From: Pegea sp. RAD2-039
Taxonomy: Eukaryota; Chordata; Thaliacea; Salpida; Salpidae
Length of the DNA: 64,000 nt
Direction of reading: 5' to 3'
Assembly: GCA_034620365.1 (NCBI GenBank)
Contig: JAQGEQ010000023.1
Location: 1-64,000, forward strand
The notes beneath the pieces were generated by a model. It had not been told where the DNA came from. It saw nothing but the letters and a program-made list of their open reading frames with translations, and made no database searches. Below, in pieces: positions 10,233 through 20,959 of this stretch. Made by a program: the position numbers and the translations under genes. Numbering within the stretch: the first letter of the stretch is position 1; the number at the start of each line of letters is the position of its first letter.

Positions 10233-13200
10233 TTACGATGTCAAACGATTCCTATTGATAAGTAAAGAAGGTTTGTAGTACTCCTGGATTAGTAGCTTGA
10301 TGAGGAGCGCATGAAATAGTAGCACCAAAGACACAATAAAGATCCAAAAGATCACTGGGAAACCTGCAAGAAGCTAGCTAGTATGACATCAACAAGAGTT
10401 ACGTCATTAGTGACCTTTCGATGAGCGTTTATTCTCCCAGTGTTCTTCGTAGCGGATGAGACTTTGAAGATGAAGAGTTTCAGGAAGATTGACAAGATGC
10501 TGCCTATGGATCAGAAGGGATCAGTTGATAAAGATGAAGATCTTAAAAAATCACCTGTCGTATGATAAATAAAGGATTGGAGAGCGAGGTTCAGTTACAA
10601 GAACAGGGAGCAGTTGAGGACTGAGTTGTACAATCCGATCTTGTGATGTACATCCTGCTTCACATGCAAATAGCTGATCCTTTGATGCATCTGCAACGTC
10701 ATTGATGACATCACAACATCTATAATGACGTCACCACTTACTTCTAACAGAAGCGGAAATAAGAGGAGCAGAATTAGGTCCTTGATGCGCTTTAATCGCG
10801 ATGTCGACTTTATTATCGCGATATATGACGTCATGAAACGCGATGTCATTGTGAAGAATATCAGCATCAATATGAAGTTGAAGATCTCGATGAGTAAACT
10901 GTAAACCTCCAAAACTCAGAACAATTGCTTGTAAAAGTCCTTCAGCTCCTTCATCCAGTAAAGTATCACATCCTTTGTACCTGACGTGACGCTATGACGC
11001 TTCGCCAGAGTTTGTTGGTGACGTGAAAGGTGGCTGGTCCCGTATAACAGAACTTGGGCGTCTGTAAATGATGACTCACACATTTTCACTAGCACCAGAT
11101 GACTGACGTCACACATTTTCACTACCACCAGATGACGTCACACATTTTCACTACATCCAGATGACGTCACACATTTTCACTACATCTATAATGACGTCAC
11201 ACATTTTCACTACCACCAGATGACGTCGATGACGTCACACATTTTCACTACCACCAGATGACGTCACACATTTTCACTACCACCAGATGACGTCACACAT
11301 TTTCACTACCACCAGATGACGTCACACATTTTCACTCAGCATCAATGACGTCACACATTTTCACTAGACCAGATGACGTCACACATTTTCACTAACACCA
11401 GATGACGTCACACATTTTCACTACCACCAGATGACGTCACACATTTTCACTGTACCCAGATGACGTCACACATTTTCATACGTCCAGATGACGTCACACA
11501 TTTTCACTAATGTCCAGATGACGTCACACATTTTCACTATACCAGATGACGTCTATGAACGCACTACCACCAGATGACGTCACGTGAAAGGTGGCTGGTC
11601 AGATGACGTCACAACTTGGGCACTCTGTACCAGATGACGTCACACATTTTCACTAGCACCAGATGACGTCACACATTTTCACTAGCACCAGATGACGTCA
11701 CACATTTTCACTACCACCAGATGACGTCACACATTTTCACTAGCACCAGATGACGTCACACATTTTCACTAGCACCAGATGACGTCACACATTTTCACTA
11801 CCACCAGATGACGTCACACATTTTCACTACCACCAGATGACGTCACACATTTTCACTACCACCAGATGACGTCACACATTTTCACTACCACCAGATGACG
11901 TCACACATTTTCACTAGCACCAGATGACGTCACACATTTTCACTAGCACCAGATGACGTCACACATTTTCACTAGCACCAGATGACGTCACACATTTTCA
12001 CTATCACCAGATGACGTCACACATTTTCACTAGCACCAGATGACGTCACACATTTTCACTACCACCAGATGACGTCACACATTTTCACTACCACCAGATG
12101 ACGTCACACATTTTCACTAGCACCAGATGACGTCACACATTTTCACTAGTACCAGATGACGTCACACATTTTCACTAGCACCAGATGACGTCACACATTT
12201 TCACTACCACCAGATGACGTCACACATTTTCACTACCACCAGATGACGTCACACATTTTCACTAGCACCAGATGACGTCACACATTTTCACTGCCACCAG
12301 ATGACGTCACACATTTTCACTACCACCAGATGACGTCACACATTTTCACTACCACCAGATGACGTCACACATTTTCACTAGCACCAGATGACGTCACACA
12401 TTTTCACTAGCACCAGATGACGTCACACATTTTCACTACCACCAGATGACGTCACACATTTTCACTACCACCAGATGACGTCACACATTTTCACTAGCAC
12501 CAGATGACGTCACACAAACCTTTAATCGCTTAATCAAGTCTCTTCTTTCACTGATATCAATTCCTTTATCATGAAGTTTAGAATCAAATGATGATAAGAT
12601 GTAATAAAGAGTCGCGTTCACCGTCCTGACAACAAACACGCGTCAATAAAGCGCTGATGACGTCATCACGTGGTCAGTCACGTGGCTTCGGGAATTCCCG
12701 GCTCCACATTTGCATGAGTCGAAGTATCGATGGTGAGACCTGTGTGCAAGATATCTGTCCAAGCGTCCTGATGTTCCTCAAATAATTGGTCCACTGTCCT
12801 GTCAGTCAGCACCTCGTCCATGTACTTTAGGGTCGCTTCTACCACCGTTGATAGTTCACTCTCAGCTAGTTGCTTACTAGCGCGCGGCTGTGACGTCATT
12901 AGAACTGCAAGAAGTAAACTTGAAGAAGTTCAACTAGGGAATAAGGGTCTTGGGGTGCTGACCAGTGATGCAGTCAATATTTGATGGATTGGAACCAACT
13001 TTCACGGCTTTGGGGACATGTGTGGTTGCGATGACGATTGTCACGTAATTATCTTTAGAAGGTGATAAGATGTAGCTGTACATCCTGTACAACACTGATG
13101 ACGTATGACAGTCGAGATGGGTCTTATGGGTACTTGAAGCGCTTTTCCGGGTTGTCGACGAGTAGGAAGGCTGAATTACGTTGCAAGGTGTCGTGACGTA

Positions 13201-14028
13201 GGTGCAACGTCATCGTGTCACGTGTGGAAGATAGTGACGTCATTGTGAGGCGGGTAGTGACGCGCTGTAGCAGAAGATTGGGTCTCGATCTGTGAACAGC
13301 CGGTTACGTAGAAGTTTCGAGCGTTTATGACGTCATCAACCTGTGTGCGATTATCTTATGTTGAGTTGTGACGCGACGACGCGAAAAGCGGTCAGTGAAG
13401 AAACACGTGAACCTCTCTACCTCCCCCTGGCGAAAGTTAATTGAATATGAGTCTTGCCGCGCGACTGGGTTAAGTTGAAAAGTCGGATTGATGAGGACAT
13501 CAGCTCCTAAACTGTATAAAAAGATATGTTGGAAGTGATCAAGATCACAAAGACTCGAGAAGTACTTGAGAAGTTGAATCTTTTGATCGGAGTTTCTATG
13601 AAATAAAAAAAGTGAGTTTGAAGAATCATAGATTGCAGCTGTTCCCAAAAGACCATTTCCGACGAAAGGGAAGGGTCCCTGATCAGATGGCTTAGTCACC
13701 CCCACTGATGGCATCTCATACATAACTGCATCGTGTTCTTCAATCATCTTCGCGAAGCCATCACGTGACCTGTATATGATGACGTCACAGGCTGAAAAAC
13801 GCTACTGGGGAGAAATGACCTGGGACTACAGGGAGCCAACTCGGTGGACTTGAAGTTGAAAGAGTTCTTGTAGATGAGCGGAAGGAAGTAGTAGAGAAGG
13901 ATGAGGAGAAAGATAATGAAGAAGATCAGTCGGCGAGTTGTCAGGGTTGCTAGCTTCAGCTGGTTTCGTAACCATGACAACAGCACGCGACTGTGAGCGC
14001 TGAACGACGATTTTTGTATTTTATTCAT
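10233..14028 (-). CDS. KIAA2013: KIAA2013 orthologue (DUF2152 membrane protein)
   Basis: A conserved animal single-pass membrane protein of unknown function. The first exon (ATG at 14028) encodes a basic N-terminus and a hydrophobic anchor (LIFFIIFLLILLYYFLPLIY), then ELAPCSPR. A 50-nt intron with a TGACGTCA follows, then SRDGFAKMIEEHDAV and PFPFVGNGLLGTAAIY. Later exons carry MYSYILSPSKDNYVTIVIA, EEHQDAWTDILHTGLTI, TVNATLYYILSS, FCYTGPATFHVTNKLW, IVLSFGGLQFTHRDLQLHID and LFACEAGCTSQDR. The last exon has a second membrane-like helix, FPVIFWIFIVSLVLLFHALL, then QEYYKPSLLINRNRLTS and a stop at 10235-10233. The order and motifs match the human protein. The intron at 11062-12519 is wholly a tandem array. 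The gene starts 82 nt after CCZ1 ends, on the same strand. The family call is firm; exons around 13100-13320 are less certain. Confidence 0.9.
11073..12514. repeat. 29-bp intronic minisatellite, one CRE palindrome per unit
   Basis: About 48 units with consensus GATGACGTCACACATTTTCACTA followed by CCACCA or GCACCA. Nearly every unit contains the full CREB/ATF-type palindrome TGACGTCA. Units are almost identical from 11640 to 12510 and more variable from 11080 to 11640. The array fills the KIAA2013 intron bounded by donor GTTTG at 12519 and acceptor TTTACAG at 11062, and both splice sites merge into unit-like sequence. Confidence 0.97.
11580..11634 (-). pseudogene. Decayed duplicate of the adjacent KIAA2013 exon inside the array
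   Basis: GTGAAAGGTGGCTGGTC at 11584-11600 and ACTTGGGC plus CTCTGTA at 11613-11629 repeat the exon sequence at 11023-11065 in the same order. Where the exon has CCGTATAACAG, this copy has AGATGACGTCAC, a piece of the array unit. A TACAG acceptor-like end remains on the minus strand. It is a partial exon copy carried into the tandem array. Confidence 0.85.
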
Positions 14029-14110
14029 AGATTATATAAAAAAATTGCTTCAAATCTAAAATGCTTCTGAATAAAAGATGAAAAAAGTTGTAAAAGTTTC
14101 ATCAAAAAAA
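14029..14110 (-). promoter_or_regulatory. 82-nt CCZ1-KIAA2013 intercistronic spacer
   Basis: Read on the minus strand between the CCZ1 stop and the KIAA2013 ATG. It contains two 3' splice-acceptor-like sequences, TCTTTTATTCAG and GCATTTTAG, the second about 30 nt before the ATG. It has no AATAAA or ATTAAA polyadenylation signal. This is the layout expected of an internal operon junction with trans-splicing; that function is inferred. Confidence 0.55.
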
Positions 14111-15451
14111 TCAATCTGCGAATTGAAGTCCTTCAAATTTACTAATTACTTTATCAGCTTCATCACTAAAATAAATCAAGTTTGAATTCTTGTGATTGCC
14201 AATAACAAACATCTTCTGATCAGCTACTGATTTAGAGGCGATCCAGTAATCATTGTGAATCTTACAGATAAACTCTTCATCTTCTGAATTTGGCGAGACA
14301 TTTTCCAGTTGACATAAAGCTTGTAACACTACACTAGGTAAAGAGCATTTATAAGCACATGGTGACGTCACGTTGTCATGACATGATGATTCCACAGCAA
14401 GCTGATGTTTGTTGAAATGAATGTAATTGATATGTGGTTGTGTGTTAGAGGCTGGTTTAGAAGAAGAGTTAAGACGAGAACTGAAAAGAGACAGATGAGC
14501 TCCAAGATGTTCATCTAAAATCTTCATACTATCTATATAAGGAAGTTCTAATTTAGAGATCAGTAAACACACAAGTACATGAAAAGCTTGATATATAAAA
14601 AGTTGGAACTTTTCCAATTTCTCTCCTTCTTTTATATAAATATGATTACTATTTCTACTACCTTCAAATATTCCTGAAATTGACCTACCATGTTGTAACT
14701 GGTACATATTAAGTCGACCTTTTTCTGGTCTATTAAATAATGAGTAAGTAGCCTGGCTTGTATGAGTGGTGAGTATATGAACAAGATTTCTTGTGTCCTT
14801 GCAAGTTAGATTACTATAGATGAGATTTCCTTCATATAATGCAACACAATACTTCATTGATGGAAGTTTATCTTGTAGAGATGAGATATAGGATTGAAAA
14901 TCAAGAAATTGCATTTTTGTGATCAGCTTGTGACCCAAACCTCCATATATTGAAAGTATATCAAAACAAAATGAATTTTCAATTTGGTTTAAAAAACGTG
15001 TAAAAAACCAGTTGAGTTTTTCTTTAAATATCAATTGACCTCTAGTTTCTAACAAATAGTTGAAACCACCAAACACCATATCAAATCTTTCACACCAACA
15101 TCTTAGTAAAGATTGACAAACACATTTGATAGCTTCACCATAACTACCAACTTGCTTTAAAGATTCATCATCTTGCTGATGAACTATCATAGATAAAACC
15201 ATCCAATAATCAGGTTCAGGGTTATAAAAAACATATTTTTGTTTGTCAGCAGCAACCAACTCGCAAGGATTATTTGGTTGAAATGTCTGAGTAAATTGAA
15301 CAAGTGCTTCAAACAAACCAACATTATTAATCTTTGTCATCAACTTTTCACTATCAGGATAATAAAACATAATCTTTTTTTCTTCATCGCCTTCTCGTGG
15401 TCCTAATTTCGAGTTATAAATCACAAAAGAGTTGACTTTGAAATTCTTCAT
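14111..15451 (-). CDS. CCZ1: CCZ1, vacuolar fusion / Rab7 GEF subunit
   Basis: An uninterrupted 446-codon frame (the human protein is about 480 residues). CCZ1 pairs with MON1 as the guanine-nucleotide exchange factor that activates Rab7 on late endosomes, lysosomes and autophagosomes. The N-terminus, with FVIYNSKLGPREGDEEKKI then IMFYYPDSE, is the family's first longin-domain signature, and VGLFEALVQFTQTF and EPDYWMVLSMIV follow as expected. A second longin-like region is around residues 190-290, and the C-terminal region has KIHNDYWIASK. The gene has no introns, unlike its neighbours, and few TGACGTCA motifs (one at about 14363). Its ATG is directly preceded by TTATCACAG and AAATTAG acceptor-like sequence. 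It is the upstream partner of KIAA2013. Confidence 0.95.
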   Translation of the reverse strand: MKNFKVNSFVIYNSKLGPREGDEEKKIMFYYPDSEKLMTKINNVGLFEALVQFTQTFQPNNPCELVAADKQKYVFYNPEPDYWMVLSMIVHQQDDESLKQVGSYGEAIKCVCQSLLRCWCERFDMVFGGFNYLLETRGQLIFKEKLNWFFTRFLNQIENSFCFDILSIYGGLGHKLITKMQFLDFQSYISSLQDKLPSMKYCVALYEGNLIYSNLTCKDTRNLVHILTTHTSQATYSLFNRPEKGRLNMYQLQHGRSISGIFEGSRNSNHIYIKEGEKLEKFQLFIYQAFHVLVCLLISKLELPYIDSMKILDEHLGAHLSLFSSRLNSSSKPASNTQPHINYIHFNKHQLAVESSCHDNVTSPCAYKCSLPSVVLQALCQLENVSPNSEDEEFICKIHNDYWIASKSVADQKMFVIGNHKNSNLIYFSDEADKVISKFEGLQFAD

Positions 15452-16929
15452 CTAATTTCTGTGATAATTAAGTATTAATAAAACCTAGCTTATACCTCTA
15501 AAATTGTTTAAACAAATTGAATTAACAGGGAAGATTTAATCATATGTACAGTATTATATTAATAAGTAAAAAAAATAAATTAGTTTTTGTTGTTATTTTG
15601 AAATTTTGAACAGATTATTTGTTCTATAAGCTTTAGTATATAAAATAAAAATATAAAAAAATCTTTCATAAATAATAAATAATCTAAATCATATTTAAGT
15701 ATCTTTTGGTTAAATAATTCAAATTATTCATATTTTAAACAACTTCAAAACACTTTAAAACTTCACAATAAAATAATAAATCTTTAATCTGACATTATTA
15801 GATAATCTGTAGAAGAATAGTTTCAGCAAAATTCTAGAATATTCTATCTACAATTAGTTTATCAATATCTTGGCTGTTTATCAAAAACTAAATATAGTTT
15901 CAATATATCTGCTAAAAGCTTTATAGAAATTTGAACAAACTTGTATAACTCAACTTATTGAAAATTATTTTGCAACTTTAGTCGTTATTAAAATTTAAAA
16001 GATATTTGTATAACCATAAACAAAAGCTTGTTGCTTATTTAAGTGTGCCAATGTGGCGTATTATGATAAAAACATTGGTTTTAACTTTTATGGAGTTTTA
16101 TGATATATAACTGATTAACTTTTGCATTGAGTAAATTCCACTAAAAAGTATTAAATTTAAAAACAACAATATTATTTCTGCTGTAAATTTATTAAAAATG
16201 AGTTGAGTACTGTCTTAAAAGTTTATTCTCAAACAATTCAAAAAACTTTAATTATAAAAGACGTTATTTGATCGTTAATAATTTCTAAATATATTTTAAC
16301 TGAATTTTTTAATTTTTTTTAATGAATTAACTAAAGTTTCTGACATTTTTACAAAAAGTTGTTAAAGACAAGTTTTATGCAAGTATTAATACTTTTATGT
16401 ACAAATGTTAATGCTAAATTGCAAAATGTTGGAGTACAACCAAACTTTTTACATCAATAACTTTTTTTAGGACTTGAAACAATTCAAAGGCACACGGAAT
16501 GTATTACTAGAATGAATTAATTAGGATGTTTAATAATTTCATCCAATAATCTTTTATCTCATAGTTTTCTTCATCAGCAAAAATGTTTATAACTATTCTG
16601 TCATATTTTGAAACTTAAAAATTTAATTTAAATTTTTTCTAATGATCTTAAAGCTTATTACTGAGATAAAAATATTGTCGGCTTAACTCTGTAATAAAAT
16701 TATATAAAAAATGACAAAATAATTTGTTAATTCTAAATATTTATTCAGTCAAATAACGCGGAACTAATTTCCCATTTAACTAAAATGAAGTCCCCAATCG
16801 AAATTTCTAATTTGTCAAAATAAATTTATGATTACTTCAAATAATGACATAAAAGTTCCACCAGTAATATCTGATTTGTGTAATATCAGTAAAAATCAAT
16901 CAATGAAACTTGATGGGCGACAGACTTTG
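15452..16929. other. AT-rich intergenic DNA
   Basis: About 1.5 kb between CCZ1 and the aldo-keto reductase 3' end. No frame resembling a protein, no RNA gene and no long repeat was seen. It must contain the CCZ1 promoter, on the left side. Confidence 0.7.
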
Positions 16930-18818
16930 TCACTCACAGTAATTTTCTCGCCATGGGTAGTATTTGTGGGGTAGATCACTGAAAAGGAAAAAAGTTGATT
17001 CATATTTAGTTGTAGTTAAAAAATGATAAAAAGTGAGTAGACTTACTATTCTAAGCTTAACGCTCTGAAGTTTTTGTTTAAACTTGAAATCAGTTTCATT
17101 TGCTTTTCATTTAAATAAAAGTTAGTGATCTAAAATTAAGCGAATGTTTAAGTAGAAAATTGAAAGAATAATGAGATGGAAACCTGTAAGTTAGAAATGA
17201 TATGATCAGGATTTATGCTTTTTGGTATCACTACTAGATTCCGTTGAAGAAGATATCGTAAGACTATTTGAGCAGGACTTTTATCAAGTTCAGATGCAAG
17301 CTGCTTTATCACTTCTTCATCAATAAGACGTTCTTCGTTTGGTGGAGCCCTTAAAATCAATCAACATCTTCTAATTTTTACAAAATTTTTCACTTTTATT
17401 ATAAACTTTTCCAAAAGCCATTTTGTAGATTATTTCAAAAATGTTTTTTGTAAACCTCACCAGGGTCTATCTGGGGATGCAAAAGGACTGAAAGCGGTAA
17501 CTACCACTTGATTTTGCTGACAAAACTCAACAAGCTTCTCATTAGTTAAAAAGGGATGAACTTCAATCTGATTAACAACAGGTTTGATCTCAGCTACTTG
17601 CAACAATCGATTTAATTGGAATTGATTGAAGTTTGAAACTCCTATGCTTTTCACAAATCCATCTTTAACTAATTTCTCCATTTCCTATTTCAACAAATTC
17701 CATCAAACTGATATCAATGTTTACTACTTTACCTTCCAGGTTGTGATATAATCAACATCAGAATAGATATCTTCTCCATCAGCAGTTTTCTCTTTCTGGA
17801 ATAAAATATTTTTTAGTTATGGAAAAGTTATTATAAAATCTTACTTTATACCCGGTTGGAAAATGCATTAGGTAAAGATCAAGATACTGGAGTTTGAGTC
17901 GATTTAAAGACTCCATGAAAGCTGGTTTCACATGTTCTATTTCATGATGATCATTCCATAACTAAAAACATAAAAATAAATGAAACTAGAAATAGATTTA
18001 CTAAATCTAAAAACTGACCTTTGATGTAATGAATAAATCTTTTCTTGTGACTGTTTTATCTTTAATCTTATTTTTAATTGCTAAACCAACACCATCTTCA
18101 TTACCATATTCCCATGCACAATCAATATGTCTGTAACCAGCATCAATTGCAGTTTCCACAGCAGTTTTAACTTCCTCATTAGTTGCCTATATAATTCATA
18201 AGGTCATTTAAACATAAATAGAAAAATATTGCTCTGTATATATTTATATAAGCTATCTAAAGGCAAACGCAACATCAGCCGTATCCATCTATATTTCACA
18301 GATATATGAAAACACTTAATACCAATACTAGCAATTAGACAAATGACACAGCAGATCGTTCCAAATGGAACGTTTTACTTCACCAACTGAAGAAGCAAGA
18401 AGAAAAATCAGTTTTAAAGAAAAAAGAAACCTAAAATCATTTTTTATTCCATTCGACTGTACTTTCTTTGTTTTGTTAACATAATTACTCAGAGTACATC
18501 TCACATAGCCGTTCTCAACCTAAGTAGGCCCTTATTATTATATTAATTAATATGTATGCACATTACATATGTAGATTTATTTCAAAATATTAAAACCTTT
18601 ATAGTTTATCAAAATCCAAATAAACAAAATTGTACAATGTTTTTAGCATAGTTTATTTAAATATTCAAAAGTTGTAAAATATATAAAAGAAATAAAATTA
18701 AGATGAAAATTTGAAAATAATCTTTTGTAATTGATAGTTCACAAACCTTCCAGGTTCCTAGTCCAATCATTTTCAAGTCAAACCCATTATTCAACTTGAT
18801 AGAAAAAGCTTCAACCAT
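16930..18818 (-). CDS. Aldo-keto reductase (AKR1-like)
   Basis: NADPH-dependent (beta/alpha)8-barrel carbonyl reductase. The first exon [16 protein letters not shown], then MIGLGTWK, starts at 18818. Exon 2 (about 18186-18020) gives [19 protein letters not shown], with the catalytic Asp and Tyr, and LFITSK with the catalytic Lys. Exon 3 has LDLYLMHFP with the catalytic His. Exon 5 has [17 protein letters not shown] and [20 protein letters not shown]. Exon 6 has [18 protein letters not shown] and [17 protein letters not shown], the cofactor-binding segment. The last two exons give [18 protein letters not shown] and [15 protein letters not shown], with a TGA at 16932-16930. All four catalytic residues are intact, so an active enzyme is likely. 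The exact AKR1 subfamily and substrate cannot be decided by eye. Confidence 0.93.
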
Positions 18819-20959
18819 TTTACAAAAATTAATCATTAAACTATTTTCTCAAAATAGAAATAAATTGTGAAAAAAATGTTCAGACTGTTAGTCCAAAATA
18901 ATATCTTATTAAAAATGTTATGTCTAATCTAACTAAAATGAGAATATCAAAATGAAAATGTTAAAATGATTTTTTAAACACTAGTTAAATAGTGAAATAC
19001 TTGTTTGATAATATCTTCTTTTATTTTGCAATAATTAAGCAACATATCTGATAAAATATATAGGAAACATTTATAAATAAAAACCATAAATAGTAGAAGA
19101 AAATTTCATAAAATATCTTATTTATTAAAAAAACAAGAAATAATTACTTATCCGCTAATGAAAATAGCAATACAAGATTAAGATCGTATAACATAAGACA
19201 TATGTTGAATGTTGTTAGATAGATCTAAACAATGATACACAAAATATACACAAATATCAAAGCAAAAAGCATGCCCATAAAAACATAAAAAATGATAAAA
19301 ATGGATTTATTCGATTTTGGTTTTGCTAAAATAATAAGTTAAAAGGCGATAAATTAAAAACCCAACTGATATAACATGAGTAAACTATAAATTATAATCT
19401 TAAAGATATATTTATAGCTTCAATTATTTGAATTAATACATCCCTGACCTATTTTGATGACAAAGGCTGCTTATTTTCAGGTTTATAGATTTACAAGATG
19501 GTAAATTTTACAAAATAAATTAACAGTATAATATGTGAATAACTTAAACCCTTTTAAAGCTATTGTCATATATTTTACCTATTTTAGTTTTGCGCCTTAA
19601 AAAGTAATTAATTTTGGTTTTTAAACTTTTTGTAAAAGCTTTTCTTCTGGAATAAAGTTTTAAGATTAAGTAGACGATTCTTCTATAGATCTTTTGAGTT
19701 GTGAAACTTTAAAAAAAATTTCAACATTTTTGAATGTTTTAATTTACAACGATTTCAGTGAGTTATAAGTTTGGTGAAAAGGTTTTTAAGTTTTAATACT
19801 TCTATCATTTTTCAACCATTTTGTTCCCAATTATCTTTATTGAAGTATGAATATTTTATTCATATTTGAGAAATTTTAAACAATGAATTGTATTTTTACA
19901 AAATAACTGAAATTAGTAGATTTCCTGAATTAAGTTTTATGATTAAATTCAACTACAAGTAAATTCTATTTATCATTGAAGCCATTATAAAGTACTTTTC
20001 TGACAAATTTTTGAAAGGATTTATTTGGATTATAAGTTTGTTTAGAAATACTTCTACTGTTTTTTTTAATATTTATGATTTAAGCAAAAACTGAGAATCG
20101 AGAAATGGTGTTTTTTTGAAGGAAGTATCTACAACTGGATATTTTTGTTTCAAACGTACTCAAAAATATAAAAAAATAAGTAAACCTCTTTCTATCACTT
20201 GGTGAAGTTGAAAGTCTTGTTTTATGAGTTTGTTTTGATTTACAAAAAACTTTAAAAATAGACTGATTACAAATATTCGTTTTTTTACTGCTTATGACGT
20301 TGTTAACCACCTGAAGCTTACTCATTACGACAGAAAGAAACTAATTTATCACAATTTATTTATTTATTTTTCAAATCGATGCATAATAAATAATAGTTTT
20401 ATCATAATAATTATTTTTCACGATTTAAGAAAAGTATGTTTTGATGAGTTTATTTATAAAGCTGATTTATCAGAAATAGAAAAAATAAGTCTAAAATCCA
20501 GCTTTAAGTCAAAATTTATTTTTATAATGTAAAATTCATTACAAATTTCATTTAATAGTATAAAACAATTGTTTGTAAATCCTTTTAGATAGCATTTTTT
20601 AATAGTATAGTTTATTAAATATGTGTTAAAGGTTTAAATATAGACTGGTCGATTAATTAACTTGTGTAGAAGTTTTATTCAAATTGTCTTTAAAAATAAA
20701 TGAGTCAAAATATTTTAGAAACTTTTTCATTCATAAAATTGTGAAGAATTGTCAAGGTTTGTATTTCGATTCACTTTTTTAGTTATAGTTAATTTTGTTT
20801 GATTTATTACAATCTTTTATTTTAAGTATTTGTTTTTAATAAATTTAGTGTATATATAATAGTTTGAGAGTTAATTTTTCAAATAAATCCTTGAAAAGCT
20901 TTTAGAATTTCATTATGTATGATGTTATATATTTTCAGATTGTAACCAAATTGTTTCAA
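18819..20959. other. AT-rich intergenic DNA between divergent genes
   Basis: About 2.1 kb separating the divergent aldo-keto reductase and attractin genes, so it must carry both promoters. An 81-codon minus frame at 20325-20080 has no recognisable motif. A strong acceptor-like TATATTTTCAG ends at 20940, 19 nt before the attractin ATG. Confidence 0.65.

Noticed and set aside
11073-12514. CRISPR-like array
   Set aside because: Units are contiguous 29-bp tandem repeats without unique spacers, inside an animal intron.
20080-20325. 81-codon minus-strand frame
   Set aside because: No motif, no splice partner and ordinary AT-rich composition.
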